From Antrodiella citrinella (Eukaryota > Basidiomycota > Agaricomycetes > Polyporales > Steccherinaceae), in the NCBI GenBank assembly GCA_004802725.1, contig SGPM01000274.1:1-36932 (forward strand): a DNA stretch of 36,932 nucleotides, written 5' to 3'. The notes below the pieces were generated by a model. The model was given only the letters and a program-made list of their open reading frames with translations. It ran no database searches and was not told where the DNA came from. Positions 22,786-31,189 of this stretch are shown here, piece by piece; the stretch's first letter is position 1, and each line of letters starts with the position of its first letter. The position numbers and the translations under genes were made by a program.

Positions 22786-22939
22786 CTAGTATCGAGGACG
22801 TGTTGTTGCGTCGCTCTCAGGGACATATCCCATTTCGTGACGAGCGCAGTCAATCAGAGGTGAGTACTTCCCCTCTAACATGGTGCGTTCGACTGAAAAT
22901 TCTCCTTGTTTAGATTCAGATGTCAGTCACATCGGTTGA
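22786..22939 (+). pseudogene. 3'-end relic of a plus-strand BTB gene (R1)
   Basis: The frame at 22798-22857 reads TCCCVALRDISHFVTSAVNQ, which matches the family's paired-cysteine/DISHF module (compare CYSAAFDDISHFVAEL in BTB-E). It runs into a GTGAGT donor at 22860. After a 54-nt intron-like gap ending TTTAG, bases 22914-22939 match the BTB-E last exon (GATGTCAGTCA followed by CATCGGTTGA) with about a 4-nt deletion. The BTB domain itself is missing upstream. This is the remnant of a gene that once stood divergent to BTB-C, as BTB-E stands to BTB-D. Confidence 0.7.
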
Positions 22940-23471
22940 CTCGTCAGACCCTCAGATTTCAAAAATCCGTTCTTCATTAATCTTTTGTGCTCGACTCTAG
23001 GCATGTGCTCCATCCCCCTTCCGCGGATCATTCCCCTCTATTTCGGCGTGGTGTCGGGTCTCCTTTGATGATAGCATATCACTCTGGGACTGCTCTTGCG
23101 GTTTCAGGATGCATATGTGCGTTTCTTTCTGTAGCGGAAGAGAATATTTTCGTACCAGCTCATGGTCTCCGAGCTCTCACCCTTCAATTCGACAATATTC
23201 TGTGTACGAAACAGAATAACGATTTGTATTAATGTAATGTAAAGAGTGGGATGGAAGTGCAATACACTTTGTACCGATTTGGCTTTCCATGATACTGTGT
23301 AAGTGGAGGTTGACTACAAAAACATGCCATATCTCATTCTGCACGGCCACTCGAGTAATATACATTCGACTACTCGGCACTTCCAACGTTTCCAACGATT
23401 CGAGAAGATGTTCCGTTTATACAAATAAAATCGATACCCGAAAGACCCCCTTGAAGACCTGCAACACAACT
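22940..23471. other. Duplicated non-coding flank
   Basis: No gene. Bases about 22,880-23,270 resemble about 27,830-28,300 (for example CGTTTGACAC/GGTTGACTCG, AGCTCATGG and ACGAAACAGAATAACGAT against ACGAAATGAAATGACAAT). From about 23,280 the sequence instead resembles about 30,985 onward, the 3' flank of Nuc2 (shared CTTTCCATGATACTGT). Confidence 0.5.
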
Positions 23472-26400
23472 CTAGTTCGGTATCCAGGTAAACAAAGCAG
23501 GACTCAAACTCTCGAGAATCCCCTGCCCCTGAAGACAGCTATAAATGTTTCCGAGGTTATTCCCGCAGACGGTATCAAAAACGCCAGTCCCAATGGAATA
23601 CGTATAGCAGCTCTGCTTGACCCCATTCCAATACGTCCCGAGCTCCATCGTGCTGCAATCGACCTGCCAGAACGGACCGGGGCTGTCCCCAGTCCACACG
23701 TACACGCCGGGGCAGATCGTCGCCAAAGAACGCGGTGTGGGGATCTCGAGTCCGAAGAAGGCGTCACTGCCTTCGTTGACGAGCGTGGCGGCGGCATTCG
23801 CGTTTCCGTCGGTGACGAAGTTGTCGCCGATCTTGAGGAAGCCTTGGGAGCCGGCGGGGAAGCAAGCCGCCGCGGGGAAGCTTCCTCCGGTGGGGTTATT
23901 CACGTTGTTCACGTTAGGGTCGAGAGCGGGGTCGACGTAGGGAGGTACGGGAGCCTCGGCGGGAGGCTTGACGTTCCACTTATCAGTGATGGTATTTGCA
24001 GTAGAAGAGATCGAGTTGGAGAGCTGAAAAAGCCAATTGTCAGGTATGAAATACTGGACATAATAATAGAGAACTCACTACCGTACCGAGATTGTTCACC
24101 GCACTGGAAAAGAACTGGGGTCGTTGAAATGGAAAATAGACGTGAACGATGCTAAGGTAGATTGAGCATTGTCAAGAGCAGAGGTCGCAGAATCAAGCGC
24201 ATTGGCGATATCGGTAGCCGTGGTGGCTGCAGCCTTGATGATAAGTATCGGTCAAATGGTTGCATTCTTTCAGTTGTCGGTCAGTACTCACAAGAGCTGC
24301 TGCTGCTGATGCCACATCGGCAGCGGCGGCTTGTGCAGCCGTTTTCTCCGCGGCAGTCAAGGAACTAGTTGCAGCGAGGGCTGTCCAATTGTCGTCAGTA
24401 AGGGACAAGACAGAGAAGGTCAAAACAGCATACCTGTGGCTGCGGCAGAAGCAGTGGCTGTAGCACTGCTAGCTTGAGTCTCCGAATCCGCTTGTGCCGA
24501 ANTGGTCTGCGTCGGACGTGCCGTCACAGTTGTAATTGAACANAAGGGAGTCCTCTGTTGACGCTTGGCGATCGGAGGCACCGTCACGGTAGGAGGGAGA
24601 GTGTTGTTGAATTGGGCGATGTATAGACGACGCAGCAAAGCGTCATCGCTGCCTGACTCGTCGTCTGAGCAAGGACTGCAGTCGAATGGCTTGTAGCTCN
24701 GAGACGGTTGTAGAGCGGTGTCCGTGTCGAGATAATCGGTGTCTTCGTGCAAGCGGATCAGGAGGAGGGACGGCACGGCTGTTAGTGATTTCTTGAAGGA
24801 AGTTCTGCTTCTTGTTGAAGAGCCAAGCCCCGCCAGTGTTCAGAGTACCGACAGCATGGAGATCAGCCGTTGCAGGCCGTGTATCGGTGAGCTGCAAGAG
24901 GTATTTGTGGCACATCCCGGGGTACTGGCTATTGAGATTTCCAGGTTTTTTCCACTGGCTGCGAGCTTCGTTCTCGAGGCGAAGCAGCGAACTAATAGAG
25001 GTTTGAAGCGTCGACTGGAAACTTTGCTCGATTTCGGGGACACNGGCGATCACCGCGCCATTATCAATACCACCCTCGAGTGCAGAGTTGAAGGGGAACT
25101 CGTCGCAAGATACCTTTGAGGTGATGACGTCAGTATATGGATGTCGGAGCTGAAGANGCAAGCCGTACCTTCCAATAAGAAGGATCATGCTGACGGGGGT
25201 CACACTTTCCCGCCGCCTGCAGAGCAGCCTTCTGAGCAGGTGTGCATACGCCTCTGCGGCGTTAACCAGTATTGAATGGATCGTACGTCAGGATGACCTG
25301 ATCGTTCGTGAGGAAGCCGGAGTCACNGATATTCGCGCAAATATTGGGGAAGTAATCGCAGTAGTACGTCAACGTGGGGAGCGGGCTCGGAGTGTCNATA
25401 CTTCCTTTGCACGTGTCGGAGCTGACAGTAGCGAGCACGCTGAACGGATCCAAGTCAAGCAAGGTGGCGGACCCTGCAACGGCATGCAAGGCAGACGATG
25501 TCCGAGACTGAGGTGCACTGCCATTCTGCACCGTGACGGTGGGACTGCCGAACGGCAAGCTGAGCGGAACGGGCGTAGTACCATTATTGATAAACACTGG
25601 AGGATGAATGTTGGGAGGTTGCCATGGTGCCTTTCCGAACGGGAAGGGGTTGGATAAGTTGACATGCGAGAAAGAGAACGAGGACGAGGTGACGTTGACG
25701 TGCATGGNGCCTGAGTCAGCGTTGATCTTCCGAGCAGCAGAGACCTGAACCACAGCGCTCGTAGTATTGTCAGGAGGCTCCTGAGGTGAGTTGTCGTCCA
25801 TGCATAGAGTCGGATCAGTGAGGGGGCAAGNGGAGTTGTAGTGAGGATCCCAATCATCCGTGTTCTCATCGCGGTCGCTGCTTGGGGGGTCACGGATTGC
25901 AGAATCTCCAGGTTGATCAATAATGGTAGGCCACGAGTAGTGCAGCCAGTCGTCCAGGTTCTTGTATGGAATCTGACCATCAACACAGAGAGTGNTGGAA
26001 CAGAACTAGACTCCGCGTGAGAATTTGTCGTTTATAGGCAAAAAGAAATGACATACACCAGCCCAGGTAGCAATTTCTGACCACCATGCTAGAACGTCGT
26101 CACCAGACCTGTTCCATGGTCAATTCAGTTCGCGATCACATCGAACAAGAAGACATACATAGGCCAACTATTGCTACCGGTACCTTGAATGGTACCGTAG
26201 AAGTAGTTGACAAAATCAGCTGCGAAGGTAGCTCATCAGTGTGAGCAGAACTTTGAGGTCTCTCTACGTACTCCATGTAACGGCACAAGCACTGGCATTG
26301 GATGAGGAAGTGCACGAGCTAATCATAGGACTATAGACATAGTAACCGCATACATAAATCTAGTTGTCGACTGTCGAGAGAACGATGAAGGACTTACATT

Positions 26401-26860
26401 GTCGATATCCAGATTTGTCGTCTTTTAAGCACTCCGCACGATCCCGTACAATATAATGTGTCCATAAGAGGTGCCGACTATCGTACTTGTGGGTCAGGAT
26501 TCACTGCTAGAATACGGTGTGCAGAACTCACCCCAGCGCAGGTCGCCGCAGAGAAACATACCGGCGACGACCATACCTCCATTGTTGTGATCTGATTTAT
26601 TAGTGAGTCAGTTACTTCGCTGAAGAAGACGATTGACTAGAGTGCTTACCTGAGTGCTTGAGACTGCACTAATGCAGAGACCAACGAGCGAAGCGCAAGC
26701 AGCCTGCGGAGCTGATATGCACGTTCCAGTAGTCCTGGTTTGACGGGGGGACATGTTCGACCACAGAGCGTTTCACTGAGAGCGGCAATGTCCCAGCTAA
26801 AGCTTTGGGGATACTGTAGCCCAAAGGCAAGACCTGTAGAAGAACTGAGAAGAAATGCAT
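23472..26860 (-). pseudogene. Nuc1: broken copy of secreted NucA/NucB-type nuclease gene
   Basis: Roughly colinear with Nuc2 across exons and introns. It starts at a matching ATG (26860, secretion-signal-like N-terminus) and ends at a matching stop. It keeps the DNase-like motif SCDEFPF..EGG and the C-terminal domain. Three breaks are visible against Nuc2: a run of six G at 26745-26750 is one base longer and shifts exon 1; an extra G at 24749 shifts the frame in the nuclease exon; and a net 7-nt deletion near 24104-24115 shifts the exon before the C-terminal domain. Ten single ambiguous bases fall between 24502 and 25995. It is probably a pseudogene, though homopolymer and ambiguity errors could account for part of this. 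Confidence 0.75.
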
Positions 26861-26905
26861 GCTTGGAGTTGCCGCGCTGAGGTTCCTTCATGCTTTATGG
26901 AGGCA

Positions 26906-26912
26906 TTTTATA
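26906..26912 (-). promoter_or_regulatory. TATA box of Nuc1
   Basis: Reads TATAAAA on the minus strand, 46 nt before the start codon. The same box at the same distance precedes Nuc2, while the surrounding sequence has diverged. Confidence 0.55.
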
Positions 26913-26998
26913 CGGTCGTGACCGTTAAGACACATGACCATGTGGGTCGACCCTCAGAACGAATATGATCCACGAATCTTGGTCTTCGTATTGGACCA

Positions 26999-27262
26999 AT
27001 GGGATCACGACAAGACATCTCGACAGGGCGTGCACCGGACGCGTATGAGCATATTCTGGACATCGTCCCATGGTCAGACCAACGCTCTTCCGTCGACGTC
27101 GAGACTGGAAGACACACCGTAAAACGCACGCAGGTTCTTCATGCGGTCCAGGAACCTCAGGGAGGTTTACTAGGCTGGATGCATTTTAGAGAACCTGGGG
27201 TCCGATGTAGTCTAGAAAATGCAATGTTGAGCCTTCGCAGGATGCGGGCCATCAGGCTCTGA
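26999..27262 (+). CDS. Small divergent ORF upstream of Nuc1, 87 aa
   Basis: Starts 138 bp from the Nuc1 ATG, on the opposite strand. The translation keeps stretches that are also found upstream of Nuc2 in the corresponding frame: GRAPDAYEHILDIVPWSD here against GRAQDAHEYMLNIIPWSD there, and both copies end in AIRL followed by TGA. Differences between the copies fall mostly at first and third codon positions and least at second positions, as expected for a protein-coding past. The Nuc2-side copy is broken by a frameshift and lacks the ATG. No domain is recognised and no signal peptide is evident. It may be a small gene, the 3' exon of a lost gene, or non-coding conserved flank. Confidence 0.35.
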   Translation: MGSRQDISTGRAPDAYEHILDIVPWSDQRSSVDVETGRHTVKRTQVLHAVQEPQGGLLGWMHFREPGVRCSLENAMLSLRRMRAIRL

Positions 27263-27734
27263 GGAAAAACTCATCAGCACTCTGTAGATAGAATACCTCC
27301 AAAGAGCAAAGCAGCGAGAGTGAATCCGAAGAACAACCTGGGCACCTGACGCGCACCGACGCTTGCAGATGTTCCGTTACACCGACGTTGTGTTGTTGAT
27401 CTGGCCACTGGAATCGGGATTACCCAAAATTTGTATAGGTGAGTGGACTTCAAGAGGCTTCATATCTGCCGAAGTTTGACCCCAGGTTTGAGCGAAATGG
27501 GTCCCTGGAGGAATTCGGAGTAAGCCAAGCGTGGTTCGCGAGCACAATATTAAGTTCAGCGGTGTTTGCAAGGAAACATCGTACGGACTCCGGAGTTTGA
27601 AGTGATGGCAGAGCCGAGTGGTGCCGAGACGATGGGCCGAGGATGCCGTAGATGCAGCGGAGCGCGATTCAAACTCCGTAGGATCACCTACGCTCTATAG
27701 AACGAATGTTGTCTGTACTAGAGGTTAACTGTGT
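27263..27734. other. Intergenic, no gene seen
   Basis: Up to about 27,380 the sequence still resembles the region upstream of Nuc2 (to about 35,200). Beyond this is a perfect 10-bp inverted repeat (GGAGTTTGAA at 27592-27601 and its complement at 27668-27677). Nothing else was recognised. Confidence 0.4.
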
Positions 27735-27894
27735 GAGCCTACGCATTTCGTGGCGAAGCTACTTAATGACATTCAGATCAATCATGTGTGCGGTGAGGCG
27801 GTACTTGCCGTCCACGGTGACCGGGCTACCGTGGCGCATTCGACTGAAATGCTCCCTTCTTTAGATTTAGTTAGATGCCAATAACATCGTTTGA
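27735..27894 (+). pseudogene. 3'-end relic of a plus-strand BTB gene (R2)
   Basis: Bases 27744-27791 read HFVAKLLNDIQINHVC, matching HFVAELERKIQLGHAE at the end of BTB-E exon 1, and run into a GTGAGG donor at 27793. After a 72-nt intron-like gap ending TTTAG, 27865-27894 reads I-stop-LDANNIV-stop against IKLDVSHIV in BTB-E, so one Lys codon (AAG) has become TAG. Everything upstream, including the BTB domain, is gone or unrecognisable. Confidence 0.7.
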
Positions 27895-28361
27895 CACAGT
27901 AGACCTTCAGACCTCATGGATTACATTCTTCCTCAACATTTATGATATCATCATGATAATGCTACGTCCTCCCCTTCTACCCCCTTCTTCTTCGGAGTCG
28001 TCCGGCGGGGTCACCAATATTCACTGCCAGTGTCTGGTCTCCTTTCAACATGATCAGACACTTACGACAGTAGCTGTTTCCGTATCACCGCGGGATGACT
28101 CTTGCGACCTCAGAATTTGCGATAATCTATTTCTGTCTGGAGAGAGATCATTCCTGTGCTAGCTCATGGCGGCAACACTCAGCCTTGAGTTCGATACTGT
28201 GCTATAGCTATCTGCACGAAATGAAATGACAATCTGCTCCGGAGAAATGCACCTTTGGATTACGATCTGTATCAATCCTGTGAAGGGTGGGAGGGATGTA
28301 CGACGCATTTCTTGAACATGACGGTACAAATACATGAAACAATGCTTGTGTGAACGGCATA
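27895..28361. other. Duplicated non-coding flank (pairs with 22.9-23.3 kb)
   Basis: No open frame of note. It resembles the sequence following relic R1, showing that relic plus flank was duplicated as a unit. Confidence 0.45.
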
Positions 28362-29498
28362 CTAGGTATTACTTTCCGCCGTTGAAACACCGGGCATGTC
28401 AAGCTGAACCTGAAGCAAGACCGGCCGCGGGATTAGAGGAGGAATTTACGCAAGAAACGAAATAGCTACGTACCTTGCAATGTGCACTTTCTATCCGAGT
28501 CCGAAGCTCTCCGAGAAATTTCGCGATATCCCATATGGAAGAGTCCCGACATCGACTGCATGCGGCAGTAGAGTTTGCCACGAAAGCCGACTTCATGCGC
28601 TCGCTGAGTGTGACCCACCCGGCCCAAACGGCGTCTCCGCAAAGGTGTTTGTCAACGTGGACATGAAGTTCAAGAACCACTGGTGGTGTATGCCATAGAT
28701 TGCACCGGATACGACAGGAGAGCAGCCCATTTCTATAAAATAAGTTTTCGCGCGATCATAGCCTGCATTGTGATGAAGGTCCCAGAAGTACCTCTCGTGC
28801 ATCAGGCTGCGAGCAGCCTGGATGAGAACAAGAAGTGAGGCGTCGCGACATTGAGCGTGATACATAACAAGACTCCGGACTGCGAGACCGTTCGAGTGGT
28901 CAAAGTGTTCCGGCGGCGTGAGAAGCGTTGTGAGAGAGAAACGCAAAGAGAATTTAGCGGCTGCCATAGCTTCGTCCTTACGCCCCGTTATATAGGCAAT
29001 GCAGAATGCCTGGGCAGGGTATTTCTCCACGAGATCATCTATCCTTCCAATGGTATACTCCTTGACTGCCTCCATCTCATACTTCCTTCCGGCCTCTGAT
29101 AAAGCCACCCGGAGTCCGGAGTCAACTCGAGGACTAGGAATAGGATAACAGATACGGAGGATCGTATCCATGATCTTGTCGTCCTCGGAGACGGACCACT
29201 GGCAGCGAAGAGCTTCCGGCCCTGCCGGTAGTCGCAGCCTGAGGCCCCCGAGGAAGGGTGAAAAGACAGGCGACGCCTGGCGCAAGATGAGTTTGAAGAC
29301 TCGAAAGTCGACATTGTTGGATGTGCGGATGATGAGATCGGCGTCGGGATAATGGGTCGCTGGCGATCGTGGGGGATTAATCCGTAAGATGAACGGGATC
29401 GTTCGACGACGACGCGACTTTCGACAAGTAGAATGGCCGTAGCAGATGATTGGGCTTGAAGGTCGCTGACAAAGGTCGCTAGATCTTGCGTTGGCCAC
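28362..29498 (-). pseudogene. BTB/POZ gene D, frameshifted
   Basis: The BTB core is present (DADLIIRTSNNVDFRVFKLI, LRQASPVF, MDTILRICYPIPSP), followed by the family's middle part (LVMYHAQCRD, YFWDLHH). Between about 28,606 and 28,625 the frame shifts; the C-terminal module continues in another frame (LSERMKSAFV, CSRCRDSSIWDIAKF) to a GTACGT donor (exon end 28474) and a last exon at 28409-28362 starting VQLDM. The first 45 residues of the open frame do not resemble other copies, so the true start is uncertain. It may be a pseudogene, a protein truncated before the paired-cysteine motif, or a sequencing error in the GGGCCGGGTGGG tract. Confidence 0.75.
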
Positions 29499-29733
29499 TG
29501 ACCGTGACTGCTGTGAGCATGATCTCGATGATAAGGCGGAAAAAGGTCTTGTTTAGCTATGTTTGCATCAGTCTGCCTGGCTTTGGTTACGCGTCGACGT
29601 CAATGGTGGTGTACACACTCATATTAACAGTGACCCGTTGCTTTGGTCAAGGTACGGAATCTAATAAACCTAGCTATGTCGTTCTCAGTTGACCTTGAAT
29701 ATTAGAACTACAACCGCCGTCTGAAGTTTCGTC
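29499..29733. promoter_or_regulatory. Divergent intergenic region, BTB-D / BTB-E
   Basis: 235 bp between head-to-head start codons. It must hold both promoters if both genes are expressed. No clear TATA box was seen. Confidence 0.35.
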
Positions 29734-30869
29734 ATGTCCTTCAGTATCGCTGTTCCGAGCCTACACAAGGCTGCAAACAATGGCTTGTCGAGCGACTCAA
29801 ATCCAACTCCCACCACTGCAGACCCTCCCTTTGACGATGTCGCTGCCGACGTGATCCTCAGATCCTCAGATCACGTCGACTTTCGCGTCTACAAAACCAT
29901 CCTGTCCCTGGTCTCCCCAATCTTCAGGACCATGTTCATGCTCCCTCAGGAGCAGACACGAGATTCAGAAGGAGAGATCAGATCCGCTAGAGATATCCCC
30001 GTGGTAGAGATGCCGGAACGTAGCGAGAGACTACACCTGATGCTCACGCTGTGTTATCCGCGGTTGCCCGCCATTCGATCGCGGCCCACCTCCGAATCCT
30101 TGGACACACAGCACAGCTTGGTTCGCATTCACGACGCCGTAGAGATCTATAGTAAATTCGACATAGATGAAGCCAAGGAACTTGCCGTCACGACTATGCG
30201 CTCGTTGGCAGAAACCAAACCTGTCTTGATCTACATGCTGGCCTGTCGGTACGGATATCCCCACATTGCTCAAGAAGCAGCGATGTGTTCTCTTCATCGG
30301 CCGATCTCTTCTATCATTTCAGAGGAGATTGACCTGGAAGGAATATCTGCGATCGCTTATAGAGCACTCTTAACATATCACCAAAGGTGTTTTGAGGCGA
30401 CTCTCGCGTGTGTAAACCGATGGCCGTCAGCATGTAACTGGCGCGATGCAGGCTACTTTTGGTTCCATGGGAGCACCCATCGGTTCAAAAGCCAATGCCC
30501 CGTCCAATATTATGTGGATCATGCTGATGATGAAGGGGTGACGCGCAGAGTGCAGACATGGCTCAAAGTCTTCATGGGAGACATCGTCGGGAAGATAACC
30601 AAGCCACGTGGTATTAGAGACGTCCTCACAGTGAGAACTATGCTCCGGCACTACCTCATGTTACCTCCGACAGGGCAGCGGTGCGATTTATGTTACAGTG
30701 CGGCATTCGATGATATATCCCACTTCGTTGCCGAGCTCGAGCGGAAAATCCAACTCGGGCATGCTGAGGTGAGTTGTATCAGGCTTTCAATGCTAGCGCT
30801 CCACCCGTGTCGGTTACTGAAGGTTCGACGCAGATCAAGCTGGATGTCAGTCATATTGTCATGGCATGA
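29734..30869 (+). CDS. BTB/POZ domain protein E (intact)
   Basis: Two exons, 29734-30768 and 30834-30869 (donor GTGAGT, acceptor CGCAG, 65-nt intron), give 356 residues. The BTB domain spans about 30-130: AADVILRSSDHVDFRVYKTI, LSLVSPIFRTMFMLP, then HLMLTLCYPRLP. The rest carries LIYMLACRYGYPHIAQEA, AGYFWFHGS, and the paired-cysteine motif CDLCYSAAFDDISHF. The last exon codes IKLDVSHIVMA. It is closest in the window to BTB-A (shared YMLACRY and VHHY/VQYY blocks), though on the opposite strand. It is convergent with the intact nuclease Nuc2, 320 bp between stop codons. Confidence 0.88.
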
Positions 30870-31189
30870 TTCATTCTCATGGTAGTTTCGACTCGACCAC
30901 CCTGTACTTATAGTACCCAGAACATGTATCACCCCCATGTTGCTTTGCGCCTCGTTCGTATATCATCTATCTGTAACAGTTTAGCTTTCCATGATACTGT
31001 CGAAGTGGAGGTTAGTTAACGAAAACAGGCCATGTCTCACTCTGCACAACCACCCCTGGACATTTTCATTCAATTACATGATACTTTCAACGTTTCCAAA
31101 GATCCGAGAAAACGCTGCGTACAACAAATTCATCACATATAAAAAACCGATAACCGAAAGAACCTTCTGAAGATGTACCTGCAACATAT
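30870..31189. other. Convergent 3' flanks of BTB-E and Nuc2
   Basis: No gene. From about 30,985 it matches the 3' flank of Nuc1 (CTTTCCATGATACTGT, GTGGAGGTTA), which marks one end of the nuclease duplication. Confidence 0.5.

Noticed and set aside
27592..27677. 10-bp perfect inverted repeat as a transposon end
   Set aside because: No flanking target duplication, and the 66-bp spacer has no further symmetry; probably chance.
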